Positions 8,901 to 14,696 of a stretch of DNA of 33,632 nucleotides are shown piece by piece. A model generated the notes under the pieces. It was not told the DNA's origin and searched no databases. It saw nothing but the letters and a program-made list of their open reading frames with translations. The translations under genes and the position numbers were made by a program. The DNA is from Clostridiales bacterium. Lineage in GTDB: Bacteria; Bacillota; Clostridia; Oscillospirales; Oscillospiraceae. The stretch lies in NCBI GenBank assembly GCA_029008095.1, contig JAQXJB010000033.1, forward strand, positions 1 through 33,632. The letters run 5' to 3'. Positions within the stretch are counted from its first letter, which is position 1; every line of letters begins with the position of its first letter.

Positions 8901-9426
8901 CCGTCCCGCCTTCGTTGCCGGGGAAAAGGGGCTCAGCCCCACCGAGCGGGGCACAGCTCTGCACATGGCGATGCAGCTTATCGATTTCGCCCGCTGCGGC
9001 TCTCTTGACGAGATTTCCGGGGAAATAAAGCGCATGGAGACCATGCGCCTGCTCACGCCCGGGCAAGCCGCCAGCATCGACCCCTCAAAGCTCATGACCT
9101 TTTTCCGCTCCAAGCTTGGCCGCCGCGCCCTTGCCGCCAAAAGGCTGGAGCGTGAGTTCAAGTTCTCCGTCCTGCTGCCCACCGCCTTCGTTTACGGCAG
9201 GGGCGAGGGGGACGTGCTGCTTCAGGGCGTTATCGACCTTTTCTTTGAGGAGGACGACGGCATCGTGCTGGTGGACTTCAAGAACGACCGTGTCACCAAG
9301 GCCACCCGCGCCGCCCGCGCCGGGGAATACGCCGGACAGTTGAACGCCTACGCCGAGGCGCTCGCCCGCATCACTGGCAAAAGGGTGAAGGAAAAGAGAT
9401 TGTTTTTCTTCGCCTGCGACGAATGA
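5998..9426 (+). CDS. addA: ATP-dependent helicase/nuclease AddA
   Basis: This 1142-residue protein is the helicase-nuclease subunit of the AddAB double-strand break repair complex, the Gram-positive counterpart of RecBCD. The UvrD-type motifs are intact: Q-motif glutamine near residue 9, Walker A AGAGSGKT at 24-31, VDEYQD near 392, GDVKQSIYRFR, and motif VI VLYVAMTRPREK near 820. The C-terminal RecB-type nuclease has GTALHMAM, GVIDLFF, VLVDFKND and the QLNAYAEAL helix. The TTG start is chosen because AGGAGG ends 8 nt upstream; the ATG at 6004 would lie too far. AddA usually sits directly after addB, but no addB is present on either side. It is slightly shorter than the B. subtilis protein (about 1230 residues). 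Confidence 0.92.
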   Translation: MGMDFTPMQAAAIAHRGSALLISAGAGSGKTRVLIERLMSLIDEGLDVDRFLVITYTRAAAAELRARLSLAISQRLAADPADRRMRRQAALIYRARINTIHAFCSDIIRESAHTVGVRPDFRQMDEAESTALLRETLEELLERKYPEMDEGFRLLTDMMGAGRDDSRLFDIVLETYSAVQSHPYPEKWMQGWIDMETDPSADAGSTPWGGLLLRRAGRKVRYWKARMEAELYGLELDEDTKKAYLPSWQETIASLASFAAAIDSGWDAAHGFGAVSFPRLGTIRGRKGDDYIERVKAIRESCKSAMKKLAESFSVASAGLMADMAAIKPVTDELYKLVLELSRDYAEAKKRRGALDFSDLEHLSLAILADPETGRPTAKAGEVSARFAEILVDEYQDVNRVQEMIFAAVSNGGRNVTMVGDVKQSIYRFRLADPTIFLEKYASFAEYPAPEGEAVRIRMAHNFRSRPEILSLVNKVFARLMSPELGEMSYGEDEAMLAGRSDPAAFAEPVEICLCQTPEGADRVEYEAKCAASYLYKLLNSGVELDGRPLRSSDCAILLRSPGGRAGAFVAALEAYGIPASVAGGTSGLFDGFENSCLLSILRVIDNPIQDIPLIAALRSPVWRFNADELAHIRAAAPGDFYTALKARAEDDEKCASFLAELDELRELAARLPADGLVSAVLDRTGLPAIAEARQAGAAERLYMVQSYARSCEDAGCRGLYGFLSRIDSAEPPKLSRSAEGGVTIMSIHSSKGLEFPVVLLCDLARQFNLQDARKPLLIHRDLGAGPKFIDTKRGIEYPTLARAAVSARITAETLSEEMRVLYVAMTRPREKLVCFCSVKDAEEHLAKLRLGLTDPPAADVLEDGKCLGDWLLSALLCDPDFKYTLLEPAKPPRAAALAENDDTAPEFDEALANELRASLSWRAPGNSQGLPSKVTATALKSGFRSAEAGEDAEEIAPVRDERREQLRRPAFVAGEKGLSPTERGTALHMAMQLIDFARCGSLDEISGEIKRMETMRLLTPGQAASIDPSKLMTFFRSKLGRRALAAKRLEREFKFSVLLPTAFVYGRGEGDVLLQGVIDLFFEEDDGIVLVDFKNDRVTKATRAARAGEYAGQLNAYAEALARITGKRVKEKRLFFFACDE

Positions 9427-9455
9427 TAGGCAGGAGCTGAAAATGAATGAACGCA

Positions 9456-9874
9456 GTAGGGGCGACCATCGGTCGCCCGCATGTACGCGCCACATCCCCC
9501 ACAGCATAACGATATCATGCAAAAATGTAAATTATCTGTCATTCTAAGCCTGCGAAGAATCTCCGCACCTATTTAACTGCCAATCTAAACCACCTTGGGA
9601 GATTCTTCCCTACGGTCAGAATGACAAGGAGTTTTGCATTTATTCGTATCATCATTCAAGCGGCAAAAATCATACTGCCCCGGCGGAGGCACGCCTCCGC
9701 CCTACGTTCTATCCAAAAAGTGAATGTAAGTTCGTAGGGCAGGGGCGCGCCCCTGCCGTGCAGTAACGATACGCACAATGCAGCGATAACACGAAAACAA
9801 AAAGAATCTCCGCAGTAACGTGGCCGCCAGTGTAAAACCAAACACCGGAGATTATTCCCTACATTCAGAATGAC
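9456..9874. repeat. Repeat mosaic between addA and the methyltransferase gene
   Basis: A GTAG-foot hairpin with stem GGGCGACC/GGTCGCCC lies at 9456-9478. A complete long element lies at 9538-9625. An inverted hairpin pair occupies 9682-9757, with the left hairpin foot CTAC at 9702 and the right foot GTAG at 9734. A long element lacking its left end lies at 9801-9874. No coding sequence is seen in 9427-9930. Confidence 0.82.
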
Positions 9875-9930
9875 ACTGCCATATTATGTAAGCCACAACA
9901 AGCCATCCGCGCCTTACAGGAGGAAAAAAC

Positions 9931-10734
9931 ATGACGATACTCGACGGAGCAATGGGCACCATGATACAGGCTACGGTTGCCGAAATACCCAAATACGCCG
10001 AAACACTGAACCTTACCGCGCCCGAGGCCATAACCGCCATCCACCGGCGGTATGTAGAGGCGGGCAGCGAAATACTCTGCACCAATACCTTCACCTGCAA
10101 CAGCCGCCGCGCCAAAGCAGGCGGCTACGACCTGGAAGAACTCGTCGCCGCCGCCATCGCCAACGCCCGCCGGGCGGGCAATGTGCGCGTTGCGCTGGAC
10201 GTTGGCCCACTGGGCGAATTCATCGAGCCCTACGGCGACCTGAGCGAGGAGGATGCGCGAGCCATATTCCGCGCTCTGGGACAGGCGGCGAAGGGCGCGG
10301 ACCTCGTCTATATTGAGACAATGGCCGACCTGCGGGAGGCCCGCATCGCCGCCGAGGAGCTGAAATCCGCCTCCGGCCTGCCCCTTTTCGCCACTTTCAC
10401 CTTCGCCCGGGCGGGCAAAACCATAACCGGCGCCACCCCCACCGACGCGGCGAAGGCCGTGGAGGACATAGCCGACGCGCTGGGTCTCAACTGCTCTCTC
10501 GGCCCCGTGGAGGCCCTGCCGCTGGTGCGGGAATTCCGCGCCGCCACGGATAAGCCCATCATCGCCAAGGCCAACGCCGGCATGCCCGACAGCCTGGGCA
10601 ATTACGCCATGAGCCCTGCCGACTTCGCCAAGGCTGCCGCCGCGCTGGCAGCGGCGGGCGCTGAATATATCGGCGGCTGCTGCGGCACCACGCCGGAGTT
10701 CATATCCGCGCTGAAGGCCGCCCTTCGCCGCTGA
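9931..10734 (+). CDS. Homocysteine S-methyltransferase family protein (MetH N-domain type)
   Basis: This 267-residue TIM-barrel protein corresponds to the zinc-dependent homocysteine-binding module of MetH and betaine-homocysteine methyltransferase. DGAMGTMIQ opens the barrel. NTFTCNS is the family motif. Zinc ligands are visible as the cysteine of LNCSLGP near residue 188 and the cysteine pair in GGCCGTTP near residues 248-255. It is a stand-alone module with no folate- or cobalamin-binding domains, so the methyl donor must come from another protein or from S-methylmethionine or betaine. AGGAGG is followed by the ATG at normal spacing. It is followed 26 nt later by the PMT-family gene, probably co-transcribed but with no obvious functional tie. 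Confidence 0.87.
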   Translation: MTILDGAMGTMIQATVAEIPKYAETLNLTAPEAITAIHRRYVEAGSEILCTNTFTCNSRRAKAGGYDLEELVAAAIANARRAGNVRVALDVGPLGEFIEPYGDLSEEDARAIFRALGQAAKGADLVYIETMADLREARIAAEELKSASGLPLFATFTFARAGKTITGATPTDAAKAVEDIADALGLNCSLGPVEALPLVREFRAATDKPIIAKANAGMPDSLGNYAMSPADFAKAAAALAAAGAEYIGGCCGTTPEFISALKAALRR

Positions 10735-10760
10735 CGCTTCATTACTCCTGGAGGATCATC

Positions 10761-12614
10761 ATGAATTTTGCCGCATATGTGTTTACCGTCGCCGTGGCGG
10801 CCTGCGCCGTGGGCTTCACTCTGCGGGGCTTTGCCCCCGCGCCTGTGGGCAGCCTTGAGAACCTCGCGGAAAAGGGCGGCGTTTTCCATAAGCCCCACCC
10901 CATGGAGCGGCGGGATCTGCTGCCCCTTGGGATCATATGCCTTGTTTACACCATAGTGGCCTTCATCGGCCTCGGCAGCGGCAAGGCTCCGGAAAGCTAT
11001 TACCATTTTCAGGGCGCGGACAACAGCGTCACCCTTGAGCTGTCGGAAAACCGCGAGGCCGGGGAGATACTCTGGTTCTCCGCCATAACCCACGGCAATT
11101 ACCTTGTGGAGCTCTCCCCCGACGGCGAAAGCTGGACGGAGCAGGGCATATGGGAGCAGGACAGCAGTCAGCAGCTCAAGTGGCACACGGAGACCCCGGC
11201 GCTGGATGGCTTCCGCTTCCTGCGCATCACCGAGACCAGCGGCTCCTGCTATCTGGGCGAGGTAGCCGTCCGGGACAAGAACGGCGAGCTGATCCCCTTT
11301 TTGGGCGAGACCGCCCTCACCGACGAGCAGGACACCGTCCCCGAGCACATAAGCTATATGAACAGCAGCTATTTTGACGAGATATACCACCCCCGCACGG
11401 CTCTTGAGTACCTCATGGGCGAGCCCATATACGAGGTCTCCCACCCGCCGCTGGGCAAGGGCATTATCTCGCTGGGCGTCCGCCTTTTCGGCATGAATCC
11501 CTTCGGCTGGCGCTTCATGGGCGTTATCTGCGGCATACTCATGCTGCCGCTGATGTACGTTTTCCTGAAAAACCTTTTCGGACGCACCGCCGTCGCCGCC
11601 TGCGCCACCACGGTGTTCGCCTTTGATTTCATGCACTTCGTCCAGACCCGCATTGCCACCATAGACAGCTACACCACCTTTTTCGTGCTGCTGATGTTCT
11701 GGCTGATGTACCGCTGGTTCACCCAGCCCCTTGACGCTCCGGCGGGCAGGACAGCCCCGTGGCTCTTCGCCGCGGGAGCCGCCTTCGGCGTGGGCGCGGC
11801 CTGCAAATGGTCGGTCATTTACGGCGGGGCGGGTCTGGCGGTCATCTGGCTCATACGGGTGGTCATGCTTTTCCGCTATAAGGGTCGGCGGGCCTTCCTG
11901 CCCGTGCTGGGTCTTATCGGGCAGTCGATCGTCTTTTTCATCCTCATCCCCTGCGCGGTCTACTATCTTTCCTATCAGCCCTACGGGGCGGTAAAGGACG
12001 CGGGCCTGTTCAGCCGGGAGTATCTGGACATTGTTCTGGATAACCAGAAGTATATGTTCAATTACCACTCCAAGCTGGATGCCACCCATCCCTATCAGTC
12101 CACATGGTGGCAATGGGTGCTGGATGTGCGTCCCATCCTCTACTATCTTGAATATATCGACGACAGCACGAAATCCGCCTTTGCAGCCTTCGGCAATCCC
12201 CTCTTCTGGTGGGCTGGTCTGGGCTGCCTGATCTCGCTGGCGGTCACGGTCATCCGCCGCCGGGACGCCGTGGGGCTCCTGATCCTCATCGGCTGGCTCT
12301 CTGAGCTGCTGCCCTGGGTGGGCATAAGCCGCTGCGCCTTTATTTATCACTATTTCCCCTGCACCGTTTTTCTGGCGCTGGCCGTGGGCTGGCAGATGGA
12401 GGGCATGTGCCGGGCGCGTGAGGCGCAGCTATGCCGTCTCAGCCCGGAGGGTGAGACGATCGCCGTCCGACGCTGCGACGGGACGATATTCGTTTTCACG
12501 GGGCTTTGCATTCTGATGTTCGTGCTGTTCTACCCGGTGCTGACGGGCATCCCCTTCAGCAGAGCCTACACCAACGGACTGCTCCGCTGGTTCGGCGGAC
12601 AGTACCCATTTTGA
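10761..12614 (+). CDS. PMT-family membrane glycosyltransferase (GT39-like)
   Basis: This 617-residue integral membrane protein resembles dolichyl-phosphate-mannose protein mannosyltransferases. It probably uses a polyprenyl-phosphate sugar to glycosylate a protein or glycan outside the membrane. Two N-terminal hydrophobic segments at about 3-22 and 53-72 flank a loop. A beta-rich extracytoplasmic stretch of about 120 residues follows, resembling a discoidin or carbohydrate-binding fold, though this is a loose impression. The conserved acidic pair FDEIYH sits near residue 204 and the PMT signature HPPLGK near residue 228. At least seven further membrane helices follow. GGAGG precedes the ATG. 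No terminator is seen after the stop. The acceptor and sugar cannot be told from sequence. Confidence 0.83.
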   Translation: MNFAAYVFTVAVAACAVGFTLRGFAPAPVGSLENLAEKGGVFHKPHPMERRDLLPLGIICLVYTIVAFIGLGSGKAPESYYHFQGADNSVTLELSENREAGEILWFSAITHGNYLVELSPDGESWTEQGIWEQDSSQQLKWHTETPALDGFRFLRITETSGSCYLGEVAVRDKNGELIPFLGETALTDEQDTVPEHISYMNSSYFDEIYHPRTALEYLMGEPIYEVSHPPLGKGIISLGVRLFGMNPFGWRFMGVICGILMLPLMYVFLKNLFGRTAVAACATTVFAFDFMHFVQTRIATIDSYTTFFVLLMFWLMYRWFTQPLDAPAGRTAPWLFAAGAAFGVGAACKWSVIYGGAGLAVIWLIRVVMLFRYKGRRAFLPVLGLIGQSIVFFILIPCAVYYLSYQPYGAVKDAGLFSREYLDIVLDNQKYMFNYHSKLDATHPYQSTWWQWVLDVRPILYYLEYIDDSTKSAFAAFGNPLFWWAGLGCLISLAVTVIRRRDAVGLLILIGWLSELLPWVGISRCAFIYHYFPCTVFLALAVGWQMEGMCRAREAQLCRLSPEGETIAVRRCDGTIFVFTGLCILMFVLFYPVLTGIPFSRAYTNGLLRWFGGQYPF

Positions 12615-12933
12615 AATCGATTGGAGCATCGTGTGAAAAACCACACTCAGCTTGTCAAAGAACGATTGTGATTATGAGGAAGCACTCACAGAATGGTACT
12701 TCCCATCTGAGTCGTAGTCAGGAGATTCTTCACGACCTTCAGAATGACATGGCTTTTCGTTTCATTGTTGCTCGTAGGGCAGGGGCGCGCCCCTGCCGCG
12801 CATCAACGATACGCACAATAAAATAACAAACCGCAGCACCTAAAGATTTTGTCATTCTGAGCCCCTGCGAAGCAGGGAGTGCGAAGAATCTCCGACCTTA
12901 TCGAGAGATAGGCACTTACGAAAAAACGCTTTT
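12615..12933. repeat. Intergenic repeats before the PHP operon
   Basis: A minus-strand relative of the GTGTGA palindrome motif lies at 12631-12646. A right half of the long element is at 12718-12749. A GTAG-foot palindromic hairpin is at 12774-12797, followed by the conserved tail. A left half of the long element with its own small stem (CCCTGC/GCAGGG) is at 12851-12893. No gene is seen in 12615-13036. Confidence 0.75.
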
Positions 12934-13030
12934 TTGACACTCTGAGTGTGAAAAATCACACGATAGAATTGGAAGCCCGGGGGATAGCATTTCATTTTTA
13001 TTTGTGCCGCTCATGGCGGCGGAATGGAGG
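12934..13030 (+). promoter_or_regulatory. Leader of the PHP-rpiB operon, shared with gyrB leader
   Basis: TTGACA at 12934-12939 is a perfect -35, but no -10 lies at normal spacing; TAGAAT occurs at 12964-12969. The perfect inverted repeat GTGTGA-AAAA-TCACAC at 12946-12961 lies between them. The block continues with CGATAGAATTGGAAGCCC. TATTTGTG, a short hairpin GCCGC/GCGGC at 13006-13020 and ATGGAGGATT follow just ahead of the start codon. The same order of blocks occurs ahead of gyrB at 28396-28533. GGAGG at 13026-13030 is the ribosome binding site. Confidence 0.5.
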
Positions 13031-13036
13031 ATTACT

Positions 13037-13861
13037 ATGCTTTACGACCTGCACACACACAGTATCTATTCGGATGACGCGGACAACTCCATGACGGAAA
13101 TGGCGCTGGCCGCGGCGGAAGCCGGGCTGGGCGGCATATGCTTCACCGACCACGCCGACCTTGACGACATAAACGGAACATACAACCCCCTCGCATGGCG
13201 GCGTGAGGAATATTTCTCCGCCTTTGAAGCGGCACGGAAGGCCGCCGGGGACAGAATAGCCCTGCGCCTTGGCCTTGAGCTGGGCGAGGCGAGCCATTAC
13301 CCGGATATTGCCCGGGAGGTAGCCGCTCAGGTGCCCGATTTCATCATTGGCTCGGTGCATAATCTGGCCGGTACGCCGGACTTTTACTGCGGCCGGGCGG
13401 ACGGCGAGGATAGCCGGATGTACGCCTCGCCCGAGGCCTGCCATGCCCTGCTGGAGCGCTACGTCTCCGAGCTGGAGGACACGGCGGCGCTGGGCTGCTT
13501 CGACGTGATCGGTCATATCGGCTACCCTCTGCGCTATATGCGGACGGTTTACCCGGACATGAGCCTTGAGCCGTGGCGGGAGCGGCTGGCGGAGCTTTTC
13601 CGCGCTCTCGCCCGTATGGGCAAGGGCATAGAGCTCAACTGCTCCGGCCTGCGCCAGAGCCTTGGGGAAACCATGCCCAGCGCGGGCATCCTCGCCCTTT
13701 ACCGGGACATGGGCGGCGAGATCGTGACCCTCGGCTCGGACGCCCACCGCGTCTCCGACGTGGGAAAAGGTCTTTCCCAGGGAAAAAATCTTCTTATAGG
13801 GCTTGGCTTTAGCCGCTATTGCGTGTATAATAAGAGAAAAGCGGAATTTATAAACCTTTAA
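13037..13861 (+). CDS. PHP-domain phosphatase, histidinol-phosphatase HisJ-like
   Basis: This 274-residue protein has the PHP fold of HisJ-type histidinol phosphatases. Metal ligands are visible along its length: HTH at residues 6-8, the glutamate in LGLELGE near 80, the histidine of GSVHNL near 109, GHIGYP near 162, and SDAH near 234-237. All expected metal-binding positions look intact. The ATG at 13037 is chosen because GGAGG lies 6 nt upstream and the family starts with YDLHTH right after the initiator. No other his gene is present, so a general phosphoesterase role is also possible. It is followed by rpiB after 20 nt. Confidence 0.85.
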   Translation: MLYDLHTHSIYSDDADNSMTEMALAAAEAGLGGICFTDHADLDDINGTYNPLAWRREEYFSAFEAARKAAGDRIALRLGLELGEASHYPDIAREVAAQVPDFIIGSVHNLAGTPDFYCGRADGEDSRMYASPEACHALLERYVSELEDTAALGCFDVIGHIGYPLRYMRTVYPDMSLEPWRERLAELFRALARMGKGIELNCSGLRQSLGETMPSAGILALYRDMGGEIVTLGSDAHRVSDVGKGLSQGKNLLIGLGFSRYCVYNKRKAEFINL

Positions 13862-13881
13862 AATACAGGGGGATAAAGAAT

Positions 13882-14328
13882 ATGATAGCTCTTGCAAATG
13901 ACCACGCCGGCATCGCACTCAAGGAAGAGATAAAGAAGCTGCTGGATCAGCGCGGCCTTGAGTACAAGGATTTCGGTACCAACACCGAAGCCAGCGTGGA
14001 TTACCCGATATACGGCGAGGCTGTGGGTAAGGCAGTCGCTTCCGGTGATTGCGACCGCGGCATCATCATCTGCGGCACCGGCATCGGCATCTCCATCGCC
14101 GCCAACAAGGTTCCCGGCGTTCGTGCCGCTCTTTGCACCGATTGCTTCATGGCCGAGATGGCCCGCCGCCACAATAACGCCAACATTCTCGCTCTCGGCG
14201 CCCGCGTGCTGGGCGGCGGACTGGCGCTGAAGATCGTGGAGACCTTCCTCGACACCGAGTTTGAGGGCGGCCGCCATGAGCGCCGCGTGGATATCATCTC
14301 CGCCATCGAAGAAAAGTACAGCAAATGA
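13882..14328 (+). CDS. rpiB: Ribose-5-phosphate isomerase B
   Basis: This 148-residue protein is RpiB, which interconverts ribose-5-phosphate and ribulose-5-phosphate in the pentose phosphate pathway. The N-terminus NDHAG, the catalytic cysteine in ICGTGIG near residue 64, and RHNNANILALG are family hallmarks. Length matches the family (about 145-150). A weak GGGGGA ribosome binding site precedes the ATG. The stop overlaps the start of the next small gene as ATGA. It is in one operon with the upstream phosphatase, judging from the 20-nt gap and common leader. Confidence 0.95.
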   Translation: MIALANDHAGIALKEEIKKLLDQRGLEYKDFGTNTEASVDYPIYGEAVGKAVASGDCDRGIIICGTGIGISIAANKVPGVRAALCTDCFMAEMARRHNNANILALGARVLGGGLALKIVETFLDTEFEGGRHERRVDIISAIEEKYSK

Positions 14329-14513
14329 AAAAGCTCCGGGTGTACCGGGACCGCAGACCCCTTGTGACAGCCCTACGTGTGACCTCGGCGGCTGTTGCTC
14401 TCGCGCTGGCCTTCTGCGTTTTCGCCTTCTTCTGGTGCCGGCGCTACATAGTCATCGAAAACGATGAACTGCGCCTTGAGCCGCCCTGGCGGACAAGCCA
14501 TATAAGCGAATAA
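14325..14513 (+). CDS. Small single-pass membrane protein, unknown function
   Basis: This 62-residue protein overlaps the rpiB stop by 4 nt. It begins with a strongly basic segment (MKKLRVYRDRR), followed by one hydrophobic helix at about residues 14-38 (ALRVTSAAVALALAFCVFAF) and an acidic C-terminus. The positive-inside rule places the N-terminus in the cytoplasm. I do not recognise the family. The coupling overlap and a clean terminator 3 nt after the stop support it being a real gene, not a chance reading frame. Confidence 0.6.
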   Translation: MKKLRVYRDRRPLVTALRVTSAAVALALAFCVFAFFWCRRYIVIENDELRLEPPWRTSHISE

Positions 14514-14515
14514 TG

Positions 14516-14550
14516 AAAGTACCGCGTCTCATCGGGACGCGGTACTTTTT
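14516..14550 (+). terminator. Rho-independent terminator of the rpiB operon
   Basis: A 13-bp perfect stem AAAGTACCGCGTC / GACGCGGTACTTT (14516-14528 with 14536-14548) and a 7-nt loop are followed by a run of T. It ends the PHP-rpiB-small protein operon. Confidence 0.9.
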
Positions 14551-14557
14551 GTCAGCC

Positions 14558-14646
14558 GTAGGGGCGACCATCGGTCGCCCGCCAGTACGCAATAACGATA
14601 TATACAATGTAACGATAACTGCCCCCACTGGCGTGCATTGCACGCC
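14558..14646. repeat. GTAG-foot hairpin and second hairpin variant
   Basis: Foot GTAG at 14558-14561 is followed by GGGCGACC/GGTCGCCC. The conserved tail (GCAATAACGATAT, TGTAACGATAAC) follows. A different hairpin GGCGTGC-ATT-GCACGCC lies at 14630-14646 without an adjacent GTAG. Both lie between two convergent terminators. Confidence 0.8.
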
Positions 14647-14654
14647 CCTGCCAA

Positions 14655-14687
14655 CAAAAATCCCGCACCGGTTTTCCGGTGCGGGAT
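14655..14687 (-). terminator. Rho-independent terminator of the fusion gene
   Basis: On the minus strand a 12-bp perfect stem (14660-14671 with 14676-14687, arms ATCCCGCACCGG and its complement) with an AAAA loop is followed by a T run. It lies 10 nt past the stop of the minus-strand gene at 14697. Confidence 0.9.
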
Positions 14688-14696
14688 AACGATTCC

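Noticed and set aside
12946-12961. A CRP/FNR binding site
   Set aside because: The half-sites match TGTGA/TCACA, but the spacer is 4 nt where that family needs 6.
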